Origin: Loripinus fragilis
Taxonomy: Eukaryota; Mollusca; Bivalvia; Lucinida; Lucinidae
Direction of reading: 5' to 3'
DNA length: 64,000 nucleotides
Assembly: GCA_964019695.1 (NCBI GenBank)
Contig: OZ026520.1
Coordinates: 20,970,130 to 21,034,129, forward strand
The position numbers were made by a program, and so were the translations under genes. The notes below the pieces were generated by a model. The model made no database searches and had not been told where the DNA came from. It saw only the letters and a program-made list of their open reading frames with translations. This document shows positions 53,781-64,000 of this stretch, piece by piece. Positions within the stretch are counted from its first letter, which is position 1; each line of letters starts with the position of its first letter.

Positions 53781-53795
53781 GAATCTGTCAGGTAC

Positions 53796-54049
53796 ATTCC
53801 GACAACAAATTATCTGATGACATGCAAAAAAGCACACGTGATGATGTGACAATTTTGAAGGGGCGTGCAAAATAATGCCTTACAGCTGTTGTTAAACGAA
53901 ATTTCTCCTGTTTCTCTCAGATTAAAATGTATAGTCTTAATTGCTTAATTATTTATTGGTATTGAAGTAGTAGACTATATATATCTATATCACGTTTACA
54001 GCAAAGGAAGTAGATCTATTTGTTGATATATTACAAACAGCTTTTTTGG
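53796..54049. other. No feature seen
   Basis: Short spacer between the SINE and the 3.6 kb element. Confidence 0.4.
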
Positions 54050-57000
54050 TACAGTACAGTCAACGCAATTCCCGCACTTTCCGCGAAACACAGCGGAAAA
54101 AATTGAACGCGGACAATTTTTTTCGTCCACCGCATTAGGTGGAAATCCACCCAACACCGCAATATTGACTTTTCTGTCCACTGCGGACGCAATTTTAGAG
54201 CCTTAGGCGCCGAGAAAAAGTTTCCACGGCGGGATCGCGGTGTTATCACCGTGATGTTGTGGTGGAATACCTGTCGAGTCGCCACCTCATAATGATAATT
54301 TTTAACGATTTAACCTTTTATTTTAATACATCTACAGAATTATAACGGTGATATACATGTATAAGTAAAATAACATTTGAAATAAGTTTGCAGAATATAT
54401 CAATATAATAATAAACGAACAACAGCAGTAAATCGTGAATAGTTTTGACTATATTTAAAACTGTTGAAATCGTTATTGTATTAATCATCAGGTATCTCAC
54501 AGAATTACAAGTTATGAATGAAACAAAGCCATGCGTAAAATAAAAAACATATTTTATCAAAAGAAATTCAAACTGTGAATTAAACAAAGCCATCGTAATT
54601 TGTGCCTAGTGCTTTTCTTTGTAGAGTCCCAGATTGAATGCGGCATCTCGCAAAACAGCAACCCCTATTATTATTTTTCCCAACTAGACGTATATCCGGA
54701 TAATACCGGTCGCAGACAAAGTTATTCAAACTCTTTTATAAAGGTAAATGAAAAATCTTTAGATCAACATTTTTTTGTTAAAAACAACTTCTAAAAAAGT
54801 TATGGAATACATATTTTAACGAAAATATGGAAAATTTGTTTCCTGTGAGTAACAAATACGATGTGTTTAACCTGTATATAGAAATACGGACTGTGTTTTA
54901 AACAATCCAGAATACAGTTCCATGTAATATGCTCAATATTATTTCTTCTTGTCGCAAAATTCAAAGTTGCCTTTTTGAAACTCTTTCTATTTACCGTATA
55001 TCTTAAAATATTGCACGAAAATTCTCGATACGCCGCAAAACAAAGTAAATTTCGAAGTCGACATGAGTTTCAAAGTTAAATTTTCATCCGTGTACGATAG
55101 TGCTGCAATGGTTAGGGAAAATCTGTAACCGGTTAATATGTGCTATTTATCGAAATTTGCCAATTAACCAGGACATAATGCACATCAGAACCTAGAAAAA
55201 CAATTTGTATCATTCTGTAGGTAAATTCAGTGCTGTGTATTTTCCTACTTGTATACAGCAAATCGCAGTTTTGTAACCGTTACCGGTTCACCGCGTGATC
55301 ATTGAAGCACTGTGTTACACAGTGTAACCACGTGCTTTTTTTGGCGGGAAAAGCACGGACCACAGAAAGCATTATCATATATAAACAGCTTTCTTCGCCG
55401 GTAACGCCTGATTTACTTCCAAATTTTCGAATCTTCTCAATCCAAAATAGCAAGATACGGTAGTTTGGAAAACTGCAAAAACCCATGACAAGACTTACCG
55501 ACCACGTGGAAGTTGTCTGGAAATCCAATCAATCTGATCACAAGTAAGTAATATAAAAGTTTTTAATAAATATTTAGTTCATATTATTAATGAACCACAT
55601 GGTAATCGCAACAAAATTTCAACTTTTACTTCAAAACTGTGGTAACTTCCTGATTTTAATAAGGTCGCTACGGCATTTCTGAAATAATGGACCGAAAAGT
55701 CGAAAGTTATTAACAATCGTATGGTCAAATCATGCTTTTCATGCAAAACTAATGTTTATCAATCATATTTATCGGGAAATTGAATTACTATTTCAACAAA
55801 CGTCCAACTCTGCAAAGGATCATTGACACTTGCTATGGGTAAATGCCTATGGCTTTCAGTAAAAATAAAAGTTTGCCAATCGTTTCTTTCTTCACCTTGA
55901 AGCTACCCTGACTTGAGTACTTTATGGCTGTGAAATCCGTTTTTGATATTAAATGCTTCAAAGATGTAAAATTTGGGGTAGAACAATCAGTTTTACATTA
56001 AGATATATAGAAATCCGAAAACATTTTTTAAAATATCATTCCCCCCCGTGTGCCAGCAAAAGCTTTTGCATGTATATGTGTAACCATATTTTACACATTG
56101 TATGGAAGTGGCTTGCTGGCACAAGGGGGGAAAGATGTTCGGCAGCCCAAAAACCCAGGGCCTAAGCCCACAAAATGCCTTTTCTACCAAGTAAGAAAAT
56201 GACAGTAATGAAGTTCTCTAACACCAACCTCCTAAATTGCTTTGTATTCTGTGCTAGTTTAATATAAAGTACTTAATGATTAAAAGTAGAATTAGCAAGG
56301 TTTTATGCATTTTTTCATAAGAAAAAATCTCACTGTTATTAAATGACACATTATTTTGCAAACGTCCTGTACTTATCTATTTGCATGCTAGGGAATTGTT
56401 CATGTTTTTATTATCGTCCGCTGAATTTCTTCAAAATTAAGTTTTTAAAATAAACCACACAGGACCACCATCAGAGTGTCAAACAGTTTGGATCCAGATC
56501 AAGACCGACATTCTGTTGGTCTTCATCTGGGTTCAAACTGTTAGCAAAAGGCTATTGGCAGACGACAAAATTATCCACTGGCATGCAAAGAGTTATAACA
56601 GGTAACTACTTTAGTGTTCAATATATTGTCTCATATAGGGATATACATGCATATGTATACCATAAATATTCGGACACTTTAAATACATTCAACATGCTAT
56701 GCCCTTTAAACAAAGCAAAAGTAATATTCAAAGGATCTAGTTAGAATCAGTTTTACTTTCCAATGCTAAATGGGACACTTTCGTTCCTTCAAAAATATTT
56801 CTTTCTTTTGTTCAGCTTTCAGTTTTGCATTATTTACGGTACATGTAGTCAAAAATGTACAGGTAACTTCTAAATTATCTCCCCAAAAACATTTTATTAC
56901 AAAACATATTTTGTTTTTAAAACATTTTCATCAATTATCGTGTTTCGTTAATACTCTGCAAATGGTATGTTTAGTAGATATCACCATGCCCACCAAATAA

Positions 57001-57640
57001 ATCAAGAAAACGTGCAGAAATCACTTTTTAAAGCACTTTTTATTTTCATGAAATTTCAGACCCCCTCCCCTTTCTACCCGCCATAACTCTCGAATGCGTA
57101 GAAATTTTGAAAATATTTTGCTAGCTGGCACTTGCCATTAGATGCACCTATTGCACTGATACTACATGCACCACACTAGAAGCTCAAAAGCAGCGTTCTG
57201 GGAATCAGAAAAATAGGCGTATAAGGCCCAAACCGTCAATGATCCTTACTATTTCATAGTCGCCAGGGTACCAGCAATTTTAAGGAGGTGGATACAAAAC
57301 AAAACAGAAATGTAATGTTTAATACTCGCACGTATATCTTTTATTAGACCAAAATTCTACGGCAATGCCAACGCCTTACAAAATATTTAAAAAAAAAAAT
57401 TTTATTAAAATGTTGAAGCTAGCTGATGCATGTCGCGGTGGTATCGCGGTGGACTTTGCGTTGGCGATGCGGTGGGAAAATGTTCAATATTTCCTCAGGG
57501 TCTGTTGCGGTGGCCACTTTCTGTTGCGGTGGAATTGCGGTGATAACTCGCATACAAATTGCGGTGGATTTCCGCGATCGAAAATATTTGTCCCGCGGTG
57601 GTAACGCGAAAAGTGCGGGAATTGCGTTGACTGTACTGTA
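54050..57640. mobile_element. 3.6 kb TIR element, Tc1/mariner-like TA borders
   Basis: 36-bp inverted ends with one mismatch (54050-54085, 57605-57640), starting TACAGTACAGTCAACGC and ending GCGTTGACTGTACTGTA. The outer TA could be the target duplication. Subterminal GCGGTGGAATTGCGGTG words occur at both ends. The interior holds a fragment of the 25485-26536 family (55430-55560). No transposase ORF, so non-autonomous or decayed. Confidence 0.75.
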
Positions 57641-59079
57641 GTTTGCTTCTAGTATGATGTGCCCGAAATCTTCATTTGTTTTTGTCTCACTCTTGTGTCA
57701 CGTGATCATTGTATGTCATGTTTATCGATCGATCACAAAGCTGATCAAAGCTGCAATATATGTACAGTCAAATTGAAATAAAATGTGTTTACCATCCCAC
57801 CAGCACAATTTAGGTTATATGGGGACTGACAGAAACGTACATTCAGTCACATCGAGAAAATGGAACTAAAAAAAATTAAGAATGAAATACCCTACAGGGA
57901 CAAATATGCTCAAATTCTAGCACAAAGCAAGCACACACCAATGTACATGGAAATAAAACTACAAAAATACACGATAACGTAAATGAATAGCCATCAATCC
58001 CAGCCAAATAATTCAGTGTAAAAAATAAGAATGATGCTACTAAGTGACGTCAGCAGAAAATTATTCTATATTTAAAAATGAAATGGCAAAGGATCGTATA
58101 TGGTTGCCTAACAGTAGATAGATAGAGATAGAAGTACGCAGTATCGCCGTTTTTCGTAAAGTGGCCCCGGGGAAAATATTAAATACTTAACGCACAGCTG
58201 TCTAGATTACATTTTTGGGCATTAAATTTCAAACTTTGTTTATTTCTATGCTAATTTTGTTTGAAATAAGACTATGGTGAAAGAATGGTAGTGGCATGCG
58301 CTCTGCCTGTATTGGAGTTACATGTATATAGTCAATGGTCCAAGTGTTTAAAGTTTAATGACATTTGTATTGAAAGAGCCTAGTCGAAATATTTGACACA
58401 CTAGAACAAAGAAAAATGGCAAAGGACAGTTCCTACATATGAATTCACAAACGGACCAGTCCAAGAATATATGGCAAAGGTGTTTAAAAGCGTAAGAATT
58501 TTTTATAGGGTAGGTCCAACCGAAAGAGCTGACAAAAAATAACAGAAAAAATTGGCAAAGGACAGTTACCAGATTTAAATTCAAACTCTGACCCCGTATG
58601 GTAAAGGTGTTTAAAAGTGTATGAAATTTGTATGGGATGAGTATAACTAATAGAGTTGACACAAAATATACCTGCACTGAATAATCAGACTAGCAAAATG
58701 GCCATACAAGATGTAAAACCTCTGAACTGTCGAATTACATGACATTCCATATGTGTGGGTCAATTAAAATTATTAAATCGCCTTATACGATGGAGTGCGA
58801 TACACTAAAAATTTACAAAGTCAGTACATTGTGAGTAAATAATTATCTTTACAGTAACGATAACAGTGATGTGCACAATGACTACAAATATTACACAACT
58901 GCTTGTTCTTTGTTCTCCTCGACATTAGTAGACTGCTAACGTTCAGGAGAACAAAGGACAAGGACGATACATGTAACTTGTTGGTTGTGCAAAGACTTGA
59001 AATACTCATATTAAAGGAATGAATGTGACATATTTTACCATCTATACCGCTAAATCATACATATATATTATTGCTTAAC
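57641..59079. other. No gene seen
   Basis: AT-rich. Near 58380-58660 three degenerate units share AAATGGCAAAGGACAGTT and GGTGTTTAAAAG(C/T)GTA. Nothing else. Confidence 0.45.
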
Positions 59080-59530
59080 TGTAGTCTCACCTGCATTGAG
59101 ACTGCCTTGCAATCGGTGATCGCATATTAAATTGCAACATTCGTACGAACTCTGTTCGGTGGTCACAGCGGTCGCAATCAACCGCAATTGCAAATTACTC
59201 GCAGACTGATCGCTGACCAGTCCCTGATTAGTCGACGACCGTTCTGCTGCAATCACACTATGAATAAAAGGCTTGCAGAAAAATCGTAGAGTGGTTGCAT
59301 GCGTTTTTCGGTCACAAAGCAGTCGCCGATCGGTCGCAACACAGATGTGACCAAAGCATTATACAATGCTCCTTTCAGGACCAGACCTATTTCTAATTGG
59401 TTAACATGTTGGAACGGTTTAGAAATCTTATTCGTGATCTGTGAACTTGCATTGCATCGCCCATTGTGATCATTCATTAAATTGCAAACGCTACACCATG
59501 CGGCAGTGCCGTTCACGTGCGCACGTGAAC
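59080..59530. repeat. GGTCGCAATC-rich repeat
   Basis: Contains TGCAATCGGTGATCGCA, GCGGTCGCAATCAACCGCAA and GTCGCCGATCGGTCGCAAC, roughly self-complementary. Similar words occur at 35380-35470 inside the 2.7 kb element. Ends not defined. Confidence 0.5.
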
Positions 59531-59599
59531 ATACTGTATATATATTCTCTGGATATATTAAATATGTAAACCATTTTATAAGAAGATTTCACATAACAG

Positions 59600-59880
59600 G
59601 TTATTTTTTGGCTAAAATATTCGGCAAAATTCGGCCCCATTCCCCCTCTAAATAGTATGTTTTTTCCCCCCAGTTTTAAAAAATTCCCCTCTCATCGGAG
59701 ATTACATTGACAAATTTACGGTCTGATACTGTACCGATTTTATTCAATACTGCTCAGTCATGCCAGCGTTACCTCCCTTGAGTCGCGTAGGCGCTTTCCG
59801 GCATTCATCTTGTATTTGTAGTCGAGCGTTGGGGTGATCGAAACAAGACGTCGCACAATGCGACATCCTATCGCAAAAAA
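59600..59880. repeat. Dispersed repeat shared with 52765-53020
   Basis: See 52765-53020 for the common words. This copy is slightly longer at its left end (TCGGCAAAATTCGGCCCC). Confidence 0.7.
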
Positions 59881-59909
59881 ATAAGCAAAAAAACAAAACA
59901 GACTAGGGC

Positions 59910-60205
59910 AGTGTTTTCTCCAGCTTTTCCATTGAGAGGGCCCAAAAGGCCCCTAGGCAGACTCCCGAAATGTCTTGTGAAATTTGGAAATTTTACAGGA
60001 CATTCGGTCTGGTAAACATATTGTCTTAACTGAATTTCTGAAATTTTTACCAGACCGAAGCAAATTTCACCTGACATTTCAGTCGGTCAGACGGTATTTC
60101 GGGAAGTCTGCCTAGGTAAAATTACAGGGGACCTTTTAAGATTTTTAGGGGCCCCCGGAATATTTTTTACATTTAAATGTAAATTACTCATCTACAGGTG
60201 AGTAT
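59910..60205. mobile_element. 5'-end fragment of the 25485-26536 family with a nested element
   Basis: CAGTGTTTTCTCCAGC and AGAGGGCCCAAAAGGCCCC match the 1.05 kb element end. After the nested insertion it resumes GGGGACCTTTTAAG and AAATTACTCATCTACA, then homology is lost. Confidence 0.8.
59958..60110. mobile_element. 153-bp miniature element, 6-bp target duplication
   Basis: CAGACTCCCGAAATGTC at the left and GTATTTCGGGAAGTCTG at the right, flanked by CCTAGG on both sides (59952-59957 and 60111-60116). The empty site is readable from the intact element at 25485. Strongly palindromic, no ORF. Confidence 0.88.
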
Positions 60206-60866
60206 TTACATTTTCAAGTAGTATTTTAATCAAAAATCGATATTTTTTGTCCACCAACAAATTGTTTTGAAATGATTTTGACTTTTGAAAACCCGGAAAA
60301 CCCTGCAAAATAGCGTTTTCTAAAAGACCAAAATCTACTCTCTGGTATACATTTGTGCTTGTTTAAATATCATTCTACAACCTAGAAAAATGATCGGGGG
60401 GCAGCATTGAAAAATAGGTTGAGATCAGACAACCATTAAACACAATGTTTGAAGCTGTGCAGTCTAATGTGAATCTGCACAAAACATCACAAAGAACTTA
60501 TATTCCAGTGAATCACCTTGAACTTTACTTGTCCATAACTAACAATACTTAACAGAACACACAATATTGACTAGTCCATACGTCTACTTGGTTTTAGTGT
60601 AGTGCAAGACTCAGATCTGCTTTGTATACGGTGCAAAGGAAACGAACCAAATTTGTTGATGGCTTTACAGGATATTATTCGGTTCATTTGGGGTCAAATT
60701 TTGTCTGGTAGATAGCGGCGCCAGTTAATTTTTTAGTTTTCTTCTTTACAGGACTATTGCTGGAAGGTCCCTTTGCACATTTCATCATTAAACTTTTTTA
60801 AAGACTTTTCTATAATTCATTTGTGAATTCACCAAACTTTTTGCGGGTGGTACTGTATATAAAAGA
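60206..60866. other. No feature seen
   Basis: AT-rich; no gene or element ends. Confidence 0.45.
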
Positions 60867-60867
60867 A

Positions 60868-60940
60868 TGGTCCCGTTACAAACAGAGTACCCTGCACTAT
60901 ATTTAAACAAACAGAGTACCCTGCACTATATTTAAATAAC
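60868..60940. repeat. 29-bp tandem duplication
   Basis: Two copies of a unit reading ACAAACAGAGTACCCTGCAC onward to TATATTTAA. Confidence 0.8.
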
Positions 60941-60982
60941 ACTTGGAAAACTGGAACCAGCCCATCGAGGATTGCTAATTAC

Positions 60983-61042
60983 CTATGCACCGATTTCATG
61001 ACAACTTCCGTTCTGGAGGGGGCTCGTGTGTAATTGACAAAC
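60983..61042 (-). CDS. Tentative 5' coding exon
   Basis: A 60-nt segment follows a TATTCTTTTAG acceptor and ends CATAG before GTAATT. It reads FVNYTRAPSRTEVVMKSVH in a frame that starts after one base and ends in phase 2. That phase fits the small exon at 51180-51207, which in turn fits exon A. The donor is weak and no homology is recognised. It could be chance, or part of another gene. Confidence 0.25.
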   Translation of the reverse strand, partial: VCQLHTSPLQNGSCHEIGA

Positions 61043-61529
61043 CTAAAAGAATACGCTAAGTATAAGCAGAGATCGGTTTGAGGAATAATTTTCGGAATTT
61101 CTTGAAATGCGTGAGATTTTGCTAACTGTGCGTGAGAGCGTGATTTCTCCATAAAATGCGTGAGTCTCACAGCCAATGCGTGAGACTTAACAGGTATGGC
61201 TATATACCAGTTTCAATATGTGGGTGTCCGAAGGTACCGGTATTGACCCTACATGTTGTTTCAGAGTCTTGATTCCATTTCAAAGCAAAAAGTCCTTGTA
61301 GATTTCGTCATGGTTATAAATCTATCCTAACAAGATTACTCACATGAGGCACTTTATTGGAAGAAAAATTATGTGATATACCAAACTGGTTGTGCATTTG
61401 TTTGGTCAAGCGCTGGTCCGTGGACTCTATACTTAAACTGCAACCTGTGTAGATCCAGAACAGAGGCTTCAGAAGTCGCATTATAGGATCTACATAGTTT
61501 GATTTTCTGATACATTCTGTAAAAATCAG

Positions 61530-61620
61530 AATGGAACCTGACTTTAGCTTGGGACGACTTGACCTCTGTTTGGGACGAGTTGACTCCGGACGAGTTAACT
61601 TGGGACGGCTTGACCATATT
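61530..61620. repeat. Short degenerate repeats of about 20 bp
   Basis: Four units near TTGGGACGAGTTGAC (TTGGGACGACTTGACC, TTGGGACGAGTTGACTC, CGGACGAGTTAAC, TTGGGACGGCTTGACC). Overlapping minus ORFs are a by-product. Confidence 0.6.
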
Positions 61621-61659
61621 ATAAACCCCAAAAATATACCCGTTTCAACCGTACCAGTG

Positions 61660-62548
61660 AGTGCGCAAAAACTTTCTTTCTTTCTTTATATTCTGCAACA
61701 CCCCCTCGCGAGGATTACGTGCAGGTGTGATTACGTCTTACTGTCACAGTACTAAGTGTAAGAAAAAGGAAAAAGTAGATGATAGCGGTTAAAAGTTCAT
61801 ATACAAGAAGATAAAAACAGGTTAAAAACAGTTTTTGTTGAGTTATGGGGTGTGGTGGTTATGCGCCCGCACTGCCACACTGAACTGATCCAGAGTTGGC
61901 AGTAGTACTATCTGGGCTGGAAGTTGGTTCCAATAGACAACAGTTGAGGGGAAGAAGGAAAATTTATAATAATTTGCTGTAGTATGAATTTGACGGAGTG
62001 CAAGAGGGTGGCGAGTATGGCGTGTAGATCTCATGGGTTGTTCAAAGTATGAAGGTATAGGTATGGCAACCAGGCCATGTATAATTTTGTATAGCATTAT
62101 GACCTTAGCATCCACCCTCCTCTGTTCCAGCGACCTCAGGTTCAATTGTTGTTGGAGTTCCGTAACACTTTGGTAAGGTGAGTAGGAGCTGAGAATCCAG
62201 CGAGTGGCCCTTCTCTGAACCATCTCTACCTTATAAATGTCTTTTTTAGTGTACGGACTCCAAACAGATGATGCATATTCAACCTGAGGTCTAACTGTAG
62301 CTTTATATGCTGCTTCATGTATACCAGGATGTTTTGTTTTGATGTTTCTTTTAAGGAATCCTAAGCTTTTTGAAGCGTTAGCTGTGATGCGGTTGACATG
62401 ATGGCTGAAGTTTAAGTCGGATGAGATATCGACACCGAGGTACCGTGCATGGTCTATGGAATCAAGGACTTGTCCGTGCATAGTGTAATTGTTTTTGATC
62501 GGCTTACGAGACCTGGATATGTGCACGACCTGACACTTGGATGGATTG
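61660..62548 (-). mobile_element. 5'-truncated non-LTR retrotransposon (C-terminal reverse-transcriptase region)
   Basis: A minus-strand frame ending at 61843 encodes about 235 residues of the region after the reverse-transcriptase palm: NPSKCQVVHISRSRK, ARYLGVDISSDL, LGFLKRNIK, VRPQVEYASSVWSPYTKK, VEMVQRRATRW and a C-terminal FFPSTVVYWNQLP. These blocks are typical of Jockey/CR1/L2-group LINE ORF2. The catalytic FADD segment is missing because the 5' part is cut off at about 62540-62548. Residues before NPSK come from the neighbouring element. The 3' border near 61660 is a guess. Dead on arrival; no endonuclease. Confidence 0.85.
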
Positions 62549-64000
62549 GAAGCTTCCCTTGACCAAGGAACCATACCTCAAGCCTGGAAGAAAGCCTACG
62601 TCTCACCAATATTTAAAAAAGGAGATAGACACAAAGCTGCCAACTACAGGCCTATATCACTCACCTCAATCTGTTGCAAGTTATTGGAACATATTGTACA
62701 CAGCCATGTGATATCCCATCTTGACTCCAACCATATGCTAAATACAGCTCAACACGGCTTCCGCAAGTACAGATCATGTGAGACCCAGCTGATCCTGACA
62801 GTCCAAGACCTAGCAAATGGCCTTAATGACGGGGAACAAATCGACGCCGTACTGCTAGATTTCAGCAAGGCCTTCGACAAAGTACCGCACCAGCGCCTGC
62901 TTGGGAAGTTAGAGCACTATGGGGTTAGAGGGAACTTGAATAGGTGGATAGCGGACTTTCTCACACACAGACAACAGGAAGTAGTGCTAGAAGGTGTGCA
63001 TTCCAAGGCTACAGAAGTCACCTCAGGAGTGCCACAAGGAACAGTCCTCGGACCCTTGCTGTTCCTTGTCTACATCAATGACATGCCAGAGACCATCTCT
63101 TCTACTGCAAGACTCTTCGCCGATGACTCTCTTGTCTACAGGATCATTCGCACCGAAGAGGATCAAGCCCTACTCCAGAAAGATCTTGATAAATTACAGA
63201 AGTGGGAAAGGGACTGGCTCATGCAGTTTAACCCGGACAAATGTGAGGTCATAAGGATCACCAACAAAAGGAATCCCCTCACCAACAAGTACTACATCCA
63301 TGACACTGAACTCCTAACTGTCAAAGATGCCAAGTACCTCGGAGTTACAGTCAGTTCAGACCTATCATGGAACAAGCACGTGGATAACACAGTCAAAAAG
63401 GCCACAACAAGCTTGAACTTCTTGAAACGAAATCTACACGGTTGCCCTACAGGTGTGAAGGACCAATGCTACAAGTCACTTGTGAGACCCATATTAGAGT
63501 ACTCTTCCTGTGTATGGGACCCTCATACTCAGCGTAACGTCAACAAGCTGGAGATGGTGCAACGAAGAGCCGCCCGGTTTGTGAAAGGTGACTATGAAAG
63601 GACCAGCAGCGTGACATCGATGTTGACAGATCTCCATTGGAATACTCTCCAAGAAAGGAGGATGCAAGTCAAGTCAGCCATGCTCTACAGGATTGTGCAC
63701 AACCTGGTTGCCATCCCTGTCACACCTTTCCTCATACCAGTAAGAACGTCCAGAGGACACAGCATGAAGTTCTTCATCCCTCAGTCAACGGTGAACTCAC
63801 ATCTATACTCCTTCTTCCCAAGCACCATCCGCATATGGAATCAGCTGCCAGAGTGTGCCGTCTCAGCTCCCAGCTTAGAGACCTTCAAGCAGCGACTGCC
63901 ATTCTGCACCTTCTAAACACACCATGGAATCATGTTTTAGACTGTACATAGACTGTTTTTAAATCTGCACAATCTTTCTCGGACGGCACATGTATATTTC
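62549..64000 (+). mobile_element. 5'-truncated non-LTR retrotransposon with reverse-transcriptase palm
   Basis: An open frame to 63916 encodes about 455 residues. It starts within the finger region (SLDQGTIPQAWKKA, SPIFKKGDR, NYRPISLTS), then motif A (AVLLDFSKAFDKV), motif B (SGVPQGTVLGPLLF), motif C (FADDS, catalytic Asp pair at about 62537+587), KYLGV, LEYSSCVWDPH, EMVQRRAARF and the final FFPSTIRIWNQLPE. This is the RVT_1 domain of a Jockey/CR1/L2-group LINE. The apurinic endonuclease and 5' ORF are absent. The frame is intact, so insertion may be recent. A 3' UTR runs from 63917 to the window end. It differs clearly from the minus-strand LINE next to it. Confidence 0.9.

Overview
The window looks like intron- and repeat-dense invertebrate nuclear DNA, most likely from a bivalve mollusc. 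The reasons are AT-rich spacer, introns with GT/AG borders, and many short arrays of 150-165 bp units that end in GACGGACGG tracts plus a hairpin, which resembles the pearl-type elements known from oysters and clams. There are also tRNA-headed SINEs, many small terminal-inverted-repeat (TIR) elements and two 5'-truncated LINEs. The species cannot be named from the sequence.

One protein-coding gene accounts for almost all the real coding sequence. It lies on the minus strand from at least 38573 down to 5319, with possible 5' exons at 51180-51207 and 60983-61042. Eleven exons (A-K) join with every splice phase agreeing and give about 1,346 codons without a stop. In protein order they encode: a SET methyltransferase domain (exons A-C); an exon of 17 tandem 26-residue acidic repeats, most carrying a SUMO-interaction-like motif (D); a small acidic exon (E); two zinc-finger-like modules leading into a tyrosine-recombinase (YR) domain (F, G, H); and an acidic/basic disordered tail (I, J, K). 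The true start and the 3' end were not found; the gene probably runs off the left edge. Two further exon-like segments (30634-30698 and 30196-30380) sit in the intron between exons B and C. Their phases would let them replace exon B.

Everything else is mobile or repetitive DNA inside or around that gene. From 1 to 4.3 kb there are GACCTTGACC and CCCCGCCCAC families. Introns between 5 and 20 kb hold a 0.75 kb hAT-like element, a 1.4 kb TIR element and several pearl-like arrays, two of which flank exon F. From 20 to 33 kb there are hAT-like miniature elements with 5-, 6- and 8-bp target duplications and a GATTAGCGA satellite-like tract. From 33 to 38.4 kb lie the inverted partner of the 1.4 kb element, a 2.7 kb TIR element and another array. 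From 38.6 to 61 kb no confident exon is present; this stretch contains TIR elements of 0.3, 1.2, 1.4 and 3.6 kb, a SINE with clear target duplications, a decayed intronless pseudogene and several dispersed families. From 61.7 kb to the end two non-LTR retrotransposon fragments lie 5'-to-5', joined at a 10-bp palindrome.

The main point for follow-up is the gene itself. It combines a histone-methyltransferase-type domain, a predicted multivalent SUMO-binding array and a recombinase-type catalytic domain in one predicted host protein.
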